Shown: positions 50,687 through 59,820 of the stretch, one piece after another
Layout of the letters: the number at the start of each line of letters is the position of its first letter
Position numbering within the stretch: position 1 is the first letter of the stretch
Origin: Hyphomicrobiales bacterium
Lineage (GTDB): Bacteria > Pseudomonadota > Alphaproteobacteria > Rhizobiales > Xanthobacteraceae
Reading direction: 5' to 3'
DNA: 64,000 nt
Assembly: GCA_009377695.1 (NCBI GenBank)
Contig: WHTP01000003.1
Coordinates: 33,901 to 97,900 of the forward strand
Position numbers and translations under genes: made by a program
Notes under the pieces: model-generated
What the model was told of the DNA's origin: nothing
What the model saw: only the letters and a program-made list of their open reading frames with translations
The model's database searches: none

Positions 50687-51133
50687 TCAAATGTTCGGCC
50701 ACAAATTCAGCGGCAGGCCGAGCATCACAACGAAGATTGCAACCGAAAACGCGATCAGGAACAACGTCAGCCCAAGCTGCTCGAGCCGGCGCAACTCCGG
50801 CTCCGCCAGTCCGGCAATAAGGATCAAGGCGGCGGCCGCGATCACGAATCCGAGCGGCGCGAGCAGCAGGGCAAACACGACGATACCGACAAGAATGGCC
50901 AACAACGGCCGGAGACCGAAACCGGGGAGGGGATCGCCGTCGCGCACGAGGGCGGGGATGGTCAGCGACAAGCCGAGTGCGGCCAGTAATCCGCCAAGGA
51001 TGGTTGGGAAGAAGCCAGGGCCCATGCGCGCGGGCGTTCCCAGCCGGTAGTTGCGGGCGAGCACCATGAAAGCGACGCCCAAGGCGACGAAAAAAAGGCC
51101 ACACCAGAAATCGTTTGGAGATCGAATTTTCAC
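50687..51133 (-). CDS. tctB: TTT transporter small membrane subunit (TctB)
   Basis: A 148-residue membrane protein, normal TctB length: 'DFWCGLFFVALGVAFMVLARNYRLGTPARMGPGFFPTILGGLLAALGLSLTIPALVRDGD' (the G...RMGPG.FP mark), 'LAILVGIVVFALLLAPLGFVIAAAALILIAGLA', 'FLIAFSVAIFVVMLGLPLNLWPNI'. I chose GTG 51133 because it fits the family start; the frame continues upstream into a non-family stretch. It ends nine bases before TctA. Confidence 0.88.
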   Translation of the reverse strand: MKIRSPNDFWCGLFFVALGVAFMVLARNYRLGTPARMGPGFFPTILGGLLAALGLSLTIPALVRDGDPLPGFGLRPLLAILVGIVVFALLLAPLGFVIAAAALILIAGLAEPELRRLEQLGLTLFLIAFSVAIFVVMLGLPLNLWPNI

Positions 51134-51218
51134 CGTTCGCCCCGTCGTGGATGTGCCGGAACGCGCGGCCCGACCAATGACGGGACCGACCCGCTTAAAG
51201 CCCGCAGCGACGTCCCGA

Positions 51219-52190
51219 TCACTCAGGCTTGATGTTCGCCTTTTCGACGATCGCCTTGTAGGTGGCGGCCTCACGCCGGATCATGGCGACGAAATCAGCC
51301 GCCGAGGTGCCGCCGGTTTCCGCGCCGCCCTGGGCGAATTTCTCGCGGACATCAGGCATTGCCAGGATCGCGACCATTTCGGCATGCAACTTGTCGAGAA
51401 TCGGCTTGGGGGTCCCCTTGGGCGCGAACAGGCCGGTCCAGATCGAGGCATCGACGTCCTTGAGGTTGCCGGCCTCCTGAAGTGTCGGCCAATCCTTGAA
51501 TTGAGGGCTGCGCTTGGCTGTCGTGACCGCCAGCGGCTTCACGCGCCCGGCCTGGATCTGCGCCAACACCGAAGAGATGGCCATAATGCCCATCGGCACT
51601 TCGCCCGCGGCAACGGCTACCCCGGCAGGGGCACCGCCCTTGTACGGCACGTGTAGGAACTTGACCCCCGCGGCGTCCGCGAACCACTCACCAGCCAGGT
51701 GGTTGATGCTGGCGGTGCCAGGCGTTCCCATGCCGATTGTGTTTGGCTTCGCCTTGGCCGCCGCAATCAAGTCGGGAATCGATTGGATCGGGCTTTTGAC
51801 GTTCACCGCCACCAGCATCGGTGCGATGCTGACCAGAGTGATGGTCTCGAAGTCGCGTTCGAGATCGAACGGGATGTCCTTGAAGACCGCCGGGCTAACC
51901 GCAAATTCGCCGGTATGGGCGGTGAGCAGCGTATAGCCGTCGGGGGCGGCCTTCGCGCCGGCGGTGGTGCCGATGAAGCCGTTACCGCCAGAGCGGTTCT
52001 CGACGATGACCTGCTGCCCGAGACGCTCCTGGAGCTTTTGCGAGATAATGCGGGCCGCGACGTCGACAAACCCTCCGGGGGCATAGGGCACGAGGATGCG
52101 GATCGGCTTTGTCGGGTAGTTCTGGGCTTGCGCCTGTGCACTGCAAAAGACCGCAAGTGACGCGCACAAAAGACCGGCAACAACGCGCAT
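51219..52190 (-). CDS. tctC: TTT transporter periplasmic solute-binding protein (TctC/Bug)
   Basis: A 323-residue binding protein: signal peptide 'MRVVAGLLCASLAVFCSAQAQA', 'YPTKPIRILVPYAPGGFVDVAARIISQKLQERLGQQVIVENRSGGNGFIGTTAGAKAAPDGYTLL', 'LHVPYKGGAPAGVAVAAGEVPMGIMAISSVLAQIQAGRVKPLAVTTAKRSP'. As first gene of a complete tctCBA operon it is the best candidate here for a Bug protein with a dedicated permease. The ligand cannot be read. Confidence 0.95.
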   Translation of the reverse strand: MRVVAGLLCASLAVFCSAQAQAQNYPTKPIRILVPYAPGGFVDVAARIISQKLQERLGQQVIVENRSGGNGFIGTTAGAKAAPDGYTLLTAHTGEFAVSPAVFKDIPFDLERDFETITLVSIAPMLVAVNVKSPIQSIPDLIAAAKAKPNTIGMGTPGTASINHLAGEWFADAAGVKFLHVPYKGGAPAGVAVAAGEVPMGIMAISSVLAQIQAGRVKPLAVTTAKRSPQFKDWPTLQEAGNLKDVDASIWTGLFAPKGTPKPILDKLHAEMVAILAMPDVREKFAQGGAETGGTSAADFVAMIRREAATYKAIVEKANIKPE

Positions 52191-52485
52191 TATCGTTTCC
52201 CCCCGGGGTGGTTATCGCGCCCAAGATACCCTGTGGGGCACCGTCCGCAATGGGCCTCGTTGGCGCACTTAGAAGGTTCCACAGACCTCAACTTTTGGGA
52301 CAAGTTCATGCGGGCAGCTGGCTCCCCCGAAAGGTCATTCCAGCCTGACGCTGGCTGGACGATACCGTCAGTTGCGCCGCCGTGAGGTGCCCTGTGGAGC
52401 GCGCCTCTTTATGGGATTTCTTGAGCCCGATGCCGGGGTTAGGCTTGCGGGCGTCCGAGTCGGACGAAATATAAGCAATCGGACC

Positions 52486-53280
52486 ATGAAGCAGTATCAC
52501 GACCTGATGGAGCGCACCCTCGCCGACGGCGTGGAGAAGCGCGATCGGACCGGGACCGGGACCATATCGGTCTTCGGCCATCAGATGCGCTTTAACCTTG
52601 CCGATGGCTTCCCGCTGACGACGACGAAAAAGCTGCATCTCAAATCGATCGTCTACGAGCTGCTCTGGTTCCTCGCCGGTGATACCAATGTCAAGTATCT
52701 CAACGATCACGGCGTCAGCATCTGGGACGATTGGGCCGACGAGCACGGTGAGCTCGGACCGGTGTACGGACGACAATGGCGCTCCTGGCCGACACCCGAT
52801 GGCGGTGCCATCGATCAGATCGCCGAGGTCGTCACCCAAATCCGGCGCAATCCGGATTCCCGGCGCTTGGTCGTAACTGCCTGGAATCCGGCCGACATCG
52901 GCAGGATGGCGCTGCCGCCCTGCCACTGCCTGTTCCAGTTCTACGTCGCGCAGGGCAAGCTCTCCTGCCAGCTTTATCAGCGCTCCGCCGATGTTTTCCT
53001 TGGCGTGCCGTTCAACATCGCGTCCTATGCGCTGCTGACGATGGCGATGGCGCAGGTGAGCGGCCTCAAGCCCGGCGAATTCATCCATACGCTCGGCGAT
53101 GCGCACCTTTATCTCAATCATCTTGAGCAGGCGCGACTTCAGCTCTCACGCGCGCCGCGACCGCTCCCGCGCATGCTGATCAATCCGGCTGCCACCGACC
53201 TATTCGCGTTGCGCTACGAGGATTTCACGCTCGAAGGTTACGACCCGCATCCGCATATCAAAGCCAAGGTGGCCGTGTGA
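52486..53280 (+). CDS. thyA: Thymidylate synthase
   Basis: A 264-residue enzyme making dTMP from dUMP with methylene-tetrahydrofolate. '[19 protein letters not shown]' (phosphate arginine near 21), '[16 protein letters not shown]', '[11 protein letters not shown]', the catalytic cysteine C146 in '[12 protein letters not shown]', '[25 protein letters not shown]' and 'GDAHLYLNH'. Length equals the E. coli enzyme. ATG 52486 starts the family homology. The folA start overlaps its stop (GTGA). Confidence 0.97.
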   Translation: MKQYHDLMERTLADGVEKRDRTGTGTISVFGHQMRFNLADGFPLTTTKKLHLKSIVYELLWFLAGDTNVKYLNDHGVSIWDDWADEHGELGPVYGRQWRSWPTPDGGAIDQIAEVVTQIRRNPDSRRLVVTAWNPADIGRMALPPCHCLFQFYVAQGKLSCQLYQRSADVFLGVPFNIASYALLTMAMAQVSGLKPGEFIHTLGDAHLYLNHLEQARLQLSRAPRPLPRMLINPAATDLFALRYEDFTLEGYDPHPHIKAKVAV

Positions 53281-53834
53281 GCGGGACCGGCGATGCGGTC
53301 GCTACGGCGTCAAGACCGCCGCACGTCGTGCTTGTCGTGGCCGTCGCCGAGAATGGCGTGATCGGGCAGGGCGGCAGGTTGCCGTGGCGGTTGAAGTCTG
53401 AGATGCGGCATTTCCGCGACGTCACCTGGGGCAGGCCGGTGGTGGTGGGCCGCAGGACCTATGAATCGTTTGCTCGTAAGCCACTGCCGGGCCGGACCAA
53501 CATCGTTGTGACGCGTGATCGAGCGCTTGCAATCCCCGGTGCGCTGGTGACCACGAGCGTCGCGGACGCGCTTGCGGCCGCGCGGGGCGATGCGTTGCGC
53601 CGCGGCGTCGATGAGATCAGCGTGGTAGGAGGCGCCGACATCTATGCGCAGACCCTCGCCGTGGCGGACCGGTTGGTGGTCACGCGCGTCAAGTTGCACC
53701 CCCCTGGCGACACCACGTTCCCGCGGATTGATCCCAAGCTCTGGTGTGAGGTCGAGCGCACCGACCACGCGGCTGGGCCGGACGACGAGGCGGCCTATTC
53801 AATTCACGTGTATGAGCGGCTTCTGTCTTCGTAG
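53277..53834 (+). CDS. folA: Dihydrofolate reductase
   Basis: A 185-residue enzyme that regenerates tetrahydrofolate consumed by ThyA. '[65 protein letters not shown]' holds the LPW...E substrate site and the NADPH-binding 'VGRRTYES'; '[25 protein letters not shown]' is the second nucleotide block. The GTG start overlaps the thyA stop, coupling the two. About 15 N-terminal residues extend beyond the usual start. Confidence 0.95.
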   Translation: MSGTGDAVATASRPPHVVLVVAVAENGVIGQGGRLPWRLKSEMRHFRDVTWGRPVVVGRRTYESFARKPLPGRTNIVVTRDRALAIPGALVTTSVADALAAARGDALRRGVDEISVVGGADIYAQTLAVADRLVVTRVKLHPPGDTTFPRIDPKLWCEVERTDHAAGPDDEAAYSIHVYERLLSS

Positions 53835-53987
53835 ATGGCCTAAATCATCAGCCGGACAAGGTTTCAATGGCGTGCGCCGAGGAGCCGCACAGTTGCGACG
53901 CTCGTTGTAACGGATCGGGTCCTCCCCTATAACCGCCGGCAAATCGGGAACGGCCCAGCCATTTTGGCGGGCATTCAGGAGGTATCG

Positions 53988-55169
53988 ATGCCTTGGAGCA
54001 ATCAGGGCGGTGGGCCCTGGGGGTCCGGAGGTGGAAGTGGTGGCGGTGGCCGCGGCCCCTGGGGCCAGGGACCGCAGCAGTCCGGTGGCGGCTCGACTCC
54101 GCCCGACCTCGAAGAGCTTTTGCGGCGCAGTCAGGACCAGCTTAGGAGAGTGCTTCCGGGCGGCAGTTTCGGCGGCCGGGGCTTCGTCCTGCTTCTGATT
54201 GCCGCGGTCGCGTTCTGGGGCTTGTCCGGCTTCTTCCGCGTTCAGCCCGACGAACTCGGCGTCGTGTTGCGCTTCGGCAAGCACACGCGCGATGCCAAGC
54301 CCGGATTGAACTATCACCTGCCGTATCCGATCGAGTCGGTGCTGCTGCCGAAGGTCACGCGCGTCAACCGCATCGACATCGGCATGCGCCTGGTGGAAGA
54401 CATGCGGCGCGTCAGCACGGCGCGCGACGTACCGGAAGAGAGTCTGATGCTCACCGGCGACGAGAACATCGTCGACGTCGACTTCGCGGTGTTCTGGATC
54501 ATCAAGCCCGACGGCGCCGCCGACTACCTGTTCAACATCCAGATGCCGGAAGGCACGGTGAAGGCGGTGGCGGAAAGCGCCATGCGCGAGATCGTCGGCC
54601 ACTCGGACATCCAGGCGATCCTCACCAGCGCACGCCAGACTACCGAAACGCGCGTGCAGGAGCTGATGCAGAAGACCCTCGACGCTTACGGCGCCGGCAT
54701 CCAGGTGACGCAGGTGCAATTGCAGAAGGTCGACCCGCCCTCGCAGGTGATCGATTCGTTCCGCGACGTGCAGGCTGCGCGCGCCGACCTCGAGCGTGCG
54801 CAAAATGAGGCGCAGACCTACGCCAACCGGGTGGTGCCCGAGGCGCGCGGCCGCGCCGCGCAGATCACGCAATCTGCCGAAGCCTACCGCGAGCAGACGG
54901 TGGCTGAAGCGCGTGGTCAAACCTCGCGCTTCCTGAGCGTCTATGAGCAGTACAAGAAGGCGCCCGAGGTTACGCGCCAACGTATGTATCTCGAAACCAT
55001 GGAGCGGTTGCTCGCGGCGAATCCGACCATCGTCCTCGATTCTGGAGGCGCCAACGGCGGCAATGTCCTACCGTTCCTGCCGCTCGAGCAGTTGACCCGC
55101 CCGCAGCAGCCGCAACCTAAGGCGCAGCAGCCGCCGCAGGTGCAGCCCAAGGCAGGAGCCGCCCGATGA
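53988..55169 (+). CDS. hflK: FtsH protease modulator HflK
   Basis: A 393-residue SPFH/band 7 protein. The N-terminus is glycine-rich ('PWSNQGGGPWGSGGGSGGGGRGPWGQG') and cytoplasmic; one span lies near 'GFVLLLIAAVAFWGLSGFF'. The band 7 domain follows ('VQPDELGVVLRFGKHTRDAKPGLNYHLPYPIESV'), then a coiled helix ('DLERAQNEAQTYANRVVPEARGRAAQITQSAEAYREQTVAEARGQTSRFLSVYEQYKKAPEVTRQRMYLETME') and a Pro/Gln tail. With HflC it forms a cage around FtsH in the inner membrane. AGGAGG precedes ATG 53988. It overlaps hflC by four bases. Confidence 0.95.
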   Translation: MPWSNQGGGPWGSGGGSGGGGRGPWGQGPQQSGGGSTPPDLEELLRRSQDQLRRVLPGGSFGGRGFVLLLIAAVAFWGLSGFFRVQPDELGVVLRFGKHTRDAKPGLNYHLPYPIESVLLPKVTRVNRIDIGMRLVEDMRRVSTARDVPEESLMLTGDENIVDVDFAVFWIIKPDGAADYLFNIQMPEGTVKAVAESAMREIVGHSDIQAILTSARQTTETRVQELMQKTLDAYGAGIQVTQVQLQKVDPPSQVIDSFRDVQAARADLERAQNEAQTYANRVVPEARGRAAQITQSAEAYREQTVAEARGQTSRFLSVYEQYKKAPEVTRQRMYLETMERLLAANPTIVLDSGGANGGNVLPFLPLEQLTRPQQPQPKAQQPPQVQPKAGAAR

Positions 55170-56125
55170 GACTCAATCTCGCCGGCGGCGTCGCCGCTGC
55201 ACTGCTGATCGTGGGGCTGATCGTCGCCTATGGAGCGATCTTTTCAGTCTACCAGACGCAGCAAGCCATCGTTATCCGGCTAGGCCAACCGGTCGACGTC
55301 GTTACGCAGCCGGGACTGCACTTCAAGATCCCGCTGATCGACAGCGTGATCCACATCGACAAGCGCATCCTCGACCTTGAGAACCCGGCGCAGGAAGTGA
55401 TCATGTCCGACCAGAAGCGGCTCGTGGTCGACGCCTTCGCGCGCTACAAGATCACTAATCCGCTGCGCTTCTATCAGACGGTCAGCACGGTCGAAGGCGC
55501 CAATTCGCGACTCTCGACCTTGCTCAACTCGGCGCTGCGGCGCGTGCTCGGCGAAAATACGGCGACGCACGTCATCCGCGACGATCGCGCCGGGATGATG
55601 CAAAGCGTGCGCGATCAGCTCGAGCATGAGGCGAAGAACTTCGGCATCGAGGTGATCGACGTGCGGATCCGCCGTGCCGATCTGCCCGAGCAGAACAGTC
55701 AGGCGGTCTACCAGCGCATGCAGACGGAACGTCAGCGCGAAGCCGCCGAGTTCCGCGCCATGGGCAGTCAACGTGCGCAGGAAATCCGTGCACGCGCCGA
55801 TCGCGACGTGACGGTTTTGCTCGCGGAAGCGCAGGCCAAAGGCGACGCGATCCGCGGCGAAGGCGACGGCGAGCGCAATCGTATCTTTGCCGACGCCTTC
55901 AACCGCGATGTGGATTTCTTCGGATTCTACCGGGCTATGCAGGCTTATGAGGCAGGGCTGCACGGCGACACACGGTTGCTGTTGAAGCCGGATTCGGATT
56001 TCTTCCGCTACTTTATCGATCCGAGCGGCAAGGCGCGGTCAGGCGCGACGGCGAGGGGCGCAACGCCGGGCGCGCCAACACCAGGTGGTACGGTCGGTGC
56101 GCAGCCGGAAGCCGCGCCGCGCTAA
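55166..56125 (+). CDS. hflC: FtsH protease modulator HflC
   Basis: A 319-residue partner of HflK: one N-terminal span ('GVAAALLIVGLIVAYGAIFSVYQTQQAIVIRLGQPV'), band 7 domain ('PGLHFKIPLIDSVIHIDKRILDLENPAQEVIMSDQKRLVVDAFARYKITNPLRFYQTV'), then the long helix 'AVYQRMQTERQREAAEFRAMGSQRAQEIRARADRDVTVLLAEAQAKGDAIRGEGDGERNRIFADAF'. A Gly/Ala/Pro tail closes it. Start overlaps hflK. Confidence 0.95.
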   Translation: MRLNLAGGVAAALLIVGLIVAYGAIFSVYQTQQAIVIRLGQPVDVVTQPGLHFKIPLIDSVIHIDKRILDLENPAQEVIMSDQKRLVVDAFARYKITNPLRFYQTVSTVEGANSRLSTLLNSALRRVLGENTATHVIRDDRAGMMQSVRDQLEHEAKNFGIEVIDVRIRRADLPEQNSQAVYQRMQTERQREAAEFRAMGSQRAQEIRARADRDVTVLLAEAQAKGDAIRGEGDGERNRIFADAFNRDVDFFGFYRAMQAYEAGLHGDTRLLLKPDSDFFRYFIDPSGKARSGATARGATPGAPTPGGTVGAQPEAAPR

Positions 56126-56169
56126 CAACATAACGCCAGCAACGGCCGCGTTGATGCGGCCGACACACC

Positions 56170-56355
56170 ATGTCCGATTTCATCGTCGCCATCGGCCTGG
56201 TGCTTGCCATCGAAGGATTGATCTTTGCCGCCTTTCCCGGGGCGGCAAAGCGGCTGGCGGCGAACGCCCTCGAAACCCCGGACACCTCGCTGCGGATCGC
56301 CGGCGTCGTATCGGCGCTGATCGGCGTCGTCATCGTATGGTTGGTACGAGGCTAA
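56170..56355 (+). CDS. DUF2065 family membrane protein
   Basis: Sixty-one residues with two spans: 'SDFIVAIGLVLAIEGLIFAAFPGAAKRLAANALETPDTSLRIAGVVSALIGVVIVWLVRG'. This matches DUF2065, a small inner-membrane family usually found just after hflC, as here. Its role with HflKC is not established. Confidence 0.9.
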   Translation: MSDFIVAIGLVLAIEGLIFAAFPGAAKRLAANALETPDTSLRIAGVVSALIGVVIVWLVRG

Positions 56356-56385
56356 GGGAGGGCCTTGACTGAAAGAGCACAATGC

Positions 56386-56556
56386 AATCCCGCATCATTC
56401 AATGACGCGATCATGTACTTTGATGGTGATGAACGGCGGCCGAGAGCGGACGCCGAAGAGTTCGAAGGTCTTCTCGCTGCTGCCGGGTTCCGCATCGTGG
56501 CGACGGCTCCGACAAGCGAGTTGCTCAGCGTCATCGAATGCGTGCCGATATCGTGA
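56386..56556 (+). pseudogene. 3' remnant of an O-methyltransferase
   Basis: One frame reads 'TLMVMNGGRERT' (near 56418-56455), the next 'DAEEFEGLLAAAGFRIVATAPTSELLSVIECVPIS' to the stop at 56556. In plant/bacterial-type O-methyltransferases the C-terminus reads like 'DL.MLV..GGRERT..E...LL..AGF......PT....SVIE..P'. Here that ending is present in two frames and the rest of the enzyme is missing, so this is a relic. The remaining 280 bases to degP hold no gene. Confidence 0.6.
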
Positions 56557-56837
56557 AGCGAGAGTTTCAGCCCGCTTCCTTATCCGGCGTTTTCGTAGGT
56601 CCCCAACGGGTGAACGCGGGCTTCTCGGCCGCTGCGGCAGGCCGATTTTGTTTAGACCTCTACAAGTCCTCGTCAGCGCACCCTGAGTCCGGTTCACAAG
56701 CCGGGTGATCGTCCCGATTCTGCCCCAATCCGGGGCCTAGGTCGCAGTCGGGATCACGCTTGGAACCTTGAGCCCTTGCACCCTTGCAGAGAGCGGGGCA
56801 GTGTCTAGTTTCATATTCCTGAGGAGTTCGCACGTCC

Positions 56838-58319
56838 ATGCTCGGCATCATCGCCCGGTTCGCCCGGCAAGTCCGCCAGCCTATATTGGCTACGGCCGCG
56901 GTCGTTATCATGCTGCCGTCGCTGGTCGTCCCGTCGCTGGCGCGCGGTCCGGACGCCATCGCCGACGTCTCCGAGCAGGTCATCGATGCGGTGGTCAATA
57001 TCTCGACGTCCCAGAATGTCGCTGGCCGCGGCAGCGAGCAGCCGCAAGTGCCCAACGATCCGAAGCTCGACGAGCTGTTTCGCGATTTCTTCAATCGCCG
57101 CGGCCCGGGCGAGCAAAAGGGCGCGCCGCCACGCCGGGTGAACTCGCTGGGTTCCGGCTTCATCATCGATGCGAACGGCATTGTCGTCACCAATAACCAC
57201 GTCATCGCGGATGCCGATGAGATCACCGTCATCCTCAATGACGGTAGTCGGATCAAGGCCGAGTTAATGGGCCGCGATCAGAAGACTGACATCGCGCTGT
57301 TGCGGATCAAGACCGACAAGCCGCTGAAGGCGGTACGTTTCGGCGATTCCGACAAGCTGCGGCTGGGCGATTGGGTGATTGCGATCGGCAATCCGTTCAG
57401 CCTTGGGGGTTCGGTGACCGCCGGGATCGTGTCGGCGCGCAACCGCGACATCAATTCGGGTCCATACGATAATTACATCCAGACCGATGCCGCCATCAAT
57501 CGGGGCAACTCGGGAGGCCCGCTGTTCAATCTCAATGGCGAGGTTGTTGGCGTAAACACTGCGATCATCTCGCCATCGGGCGGCTCGATCGGCATCGGAT
57601 TCGCGGTGCCGGCGAAGACCGCGCTCACAGTGATCGATCAGCTCAAAGAATTCGGCGAAACCCGGCGTGGTTGGCTCGGCGTGCGTATCCAGTTGGTGAC
57701 CGACGAAATCGCCGAGAGCCTCGGCATCAAGCCTGCGCGCGGCGCGCTGGTTGCCGGCGTTGACGAGCGTGGTCCGGCGCGCCCTGCCGGCATCGTGCCC
57801 GGCGATGTGATCGTTCGGTTTGACGGCAAGGATATCCGGGAGATGCGAGACCTGCCGCGTGTGGTCGCTGACACGCCTGTCGGTAAGGAAGTCCCTGTGG
57901 TTATTATCCGCAAGGGCAAAGAAGAGACGCGGACCGTGAAGCTCGGACGGCTGGAGGACGGTGAAAAGCAGGCGACGTTGACCAAGCCGGATGCTGATCC
58001 GCCGTCGCCGCCAGCGGTGGTTAAGCGGACGCTCGGCATCGATCTCGCCAATCTCAGCGACGAACTGCGCAAAAAGTTCAAGATCCGCGACACGGTCAAA
58101 GGCATCGTGATTCTCAACATCGAGGCTAATTCGCCGGCCGCCGACAAGCGCCTCAATGCGGGCGACGTGATCGTCGAGATCGCGCAGGAAGCGGTGCAGA
58201 GCGCAGACGACTTCGAGGCCAAGGTCGATCGCCTGCGCAAGGAGAAGCGCCCCTCGGCGCTACTGCTGGTCGCCCGCGCTGATGGCGAGCTGCGCTTCAT
58301 CGCACTGAGCTTGCAGTAG
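56838..58319 (+). CDS. degP: DegP/HtrA-type periplasmic serine protease
   Basis: A 493-residue Do-family protease-chaperone. Signal peptide or anchor: about residues 14-36 (QPILATAAVVIMLPSLVVPSLA). Trypsin-like domain with the triad H121 ('TNNHVIADA'), D151 ('KTDIALLRI') and S225 ('NRGNSGGPLF'). Two PDZ domains follow: one near 275-365 ('RRGWLGVRIQLVTDEIAESLGIKPARGALVAGV'), the other near 395-485 ('TLGIDLANLSDELRKKFKI'). It degrades or refolds misfolded envelope proteins. Its place after hflKC-DUF2065 is a conserved quality-control cluster. GAGGAG precedes ATG 56838. Confidence 0.96.
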   Translation: MLGIIARFARQVRQPILATAAVVIMLPSLVVPSLARGPDAIADVSEQVIDAVVNISTSQNVAGRGSEQPQVPNDPKLDELFRDFFNRRGPGEQKGAPPRRVNSLGSGFIIDANGIVVTNNHVIADADEITVILNDGSRIKAELMGRDQKTDIALLRIKTDKPLKAVRFGDSDKLRLGDWVIAIGNPFSLGGSVTAGIVSARNRDINSGPYDNYIQTDAAINRGNSGGPLFNLNGEVVGVNTAIISPSGGSIGIGFAVPAKTALTVIDQLKEFGETRRGWLGVRIQLVTDEIAESLGIKPARGALVAGVDERGPARPAGIVPGDVIVRFDGKDIREMRDLPRVVADTPVGKEVPVVIIRKGKEETRTVKLGRLEDGEKQATLTKPDADPPSPPAVVKRTLGIDLANLSDELRKKFKIRDTVKGIVILNIEANSPAADKRLNAGDVIVEIAQEAVQSADDFEAKVDRLRKEKRPSALLLVARADGELRFIALSLQ

Positions 58320-58455
58320 AACGTACGAGTCCGTCCACCGTCACGCGCGGGCGTCCCGTTGAAGACGGGCGTAAACGCCCTTGTGACCCGCGCGTCCACC
58401 GTTTTGCGAAAGAGATGGATTGCCGCGTCAAGCCCGGCAATGACGAGCGGACACG

Positions 58456-59712
58456 TCAATCCAACACGTGGTTGACCATGCCGTCGGCGAGCTTCGGCTC
58501 GAACCAGGTCGACTTCGGCGGCATGATTCTGCCGGCGTCGGCCACAGCCATCAGATCGTCCATCTGCGTCGGATAGAGGGCGAAGGCGACAGCCATCTCC
58601 CCCGACGATACCCGCCTTTCGAGCTCGCCCAGGCCGCGACCGCCACCGACGAAGTCGATGCGCTTGTCAGTGCGTGGATCGGTGATGCCGAAGATCGGCT
58701 CGATCACGTTGCGCGCCAGCAGTGTGATCGGCAGACGTCCGATCGGATCGTTCGTGGGAATGAGCTCGCCCTTGAGCGACAGACGGTACCAGCGGCCGTT
58801 GAGATACATCCCGAACTCGCCCGACGACGCCGGTCGCACCGGCTTGTCCGATGCCTCGACCGCGAACCGGGCCTTCAGCTCCGTCAGCACGTGGTCGGGG
58901 TCGCGGCCGTTGAGATCACGGATCACGCGGTTGTAGTCGAGGATGGTCATCTGGTGATGCGGAAACACCACGGACAGGAAACCGCTGTGCGAGCTTGACC
59001 CGCCGCGCGTCTGCGCGACGCGCGCCGCAGCGGCAGAACGGTGATGTCCGTCGGCAATGTAAATTGCCGGCAGCGCATCGAATGCGTGCGTGAGCGCCGC
59101 GATCGTCGCATCGTCGGCGACGACCCACATCTGGTGACGCACGCCGTCGTCGGCAGTGACGTCCACATCAGGCACGCCGGCGCTTGCCTTCGCGAGCAGC
59201 GCGTCAATCTCCGGCGCGGGCGGATATCCCATCATCACCGGTCCTGTCTGAGCGTTGACCGCCTCGATTTGGTTGACGCGGTCGTCTTCCTTCACCGGAG
59301 TGGTCAGCTCGTGCTTGCGGACCCGGTTGGTGGCGTAGTCGGCGAGCGAAGCGACTGCCGTAAGCCCGGTCTGCACGCGCCCATTCCAGGTGAGTCTATA
59401 GACGTAATAGGCCGGCTTGGCGTCGCGGATCAGCGCGCCGGTTTGCACCATGTGGTCGAGGTTCTCCCTGGCTTTGGCATAGACTGCCTTGCCGTAGGGA
59501 TCGGTTGATGGGTCGAGATCGATCTCGGGCTTCGAGATATGCAGAAAGCTCCACGGCTTGCCTTTGGCGCGCTCGCGCGCCTCCGCGCTCGACAGGACAT
59601 CGTAGGGCGGGGCGAGGATTTCAGCGGCGCGGCCGGGCGCCGGGCGGAGTGCGCGGAAAGGGGAAAGGAGGGACAAGGTTCCATTCTCTCGAATGACAGG
59701 GATCGGACGCAT
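58456..59712 (-). CDS. DUF1015 family protein
   Basis: A 418-residue protein: 'LLSPFRALRPAPGRAAEILAPPYDVLSSAEARERAKGKPWSFLHISKPEIDL', 'AYYVYRLTWNGRVQTGLTAVASLADY', 'IRKHELTTPVKEDDRVNQIEAVNAQTGPVMMGY', and 'PAIYIADGHHRSAAAARVAQTR' with the DGHHR box. Length and order are those of DUF1015, a cytoplasmic family often near serine or hydroxyacid metabolism; no activity is established. Confidence 0.93.
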   Translation of the reverse strand: MRPIPVIRENGTLSLLSPFRALRPAPGRAAEILAPPYDVLSSAEARERAKGKPWSFLHISKPEIDLDPSTDPYGKAVYAKARENLDHMVQTGALIRDAKPAYYVYRLTWNGRVQTGLTAVASLADYATNRVRKHELTTPVKEDDRVNQIEAVNAQTGPVMMGYPPAPEIDALLAKASAGVPDVDVTADDGVRHQMWVVADDATIAALTHAFDALPAIYIADGHHRSAAAARVAQTRGGSSSHSGFLSVVFPHHQMTILDYNRVIRDLNGRDPDHVLTELKARFAVEASDKPVRPASSGEFGMYLNGRWYRLSLKGELIPTNDPIGRLPITLLARNVIEPIFGITDPRTDKRIDFVGGGRGLGELERRVSSGEMAVAFALYPTQMDDLMAVADAGRIMPPKSTWFEPKLADGMVNHVLD

Positions 59713-59820
59713 GGTTTAGTCAACGCTGATCATCTGTTCAATAGAACTTGGACCGCTGAAATGTGGCAGACGCCGTCGACTGTCGCGGCACAGATGTCGC
59801 GTGTCCTTGCGAATGGCCAC

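Noticed and set aside
49161..51104. 647-codon minus-strand open frame
   Set aside because: It covers tctA copy 2 and tctB in another frame and has the Arg/Pro/His-rich composition of a high-GC shadow.
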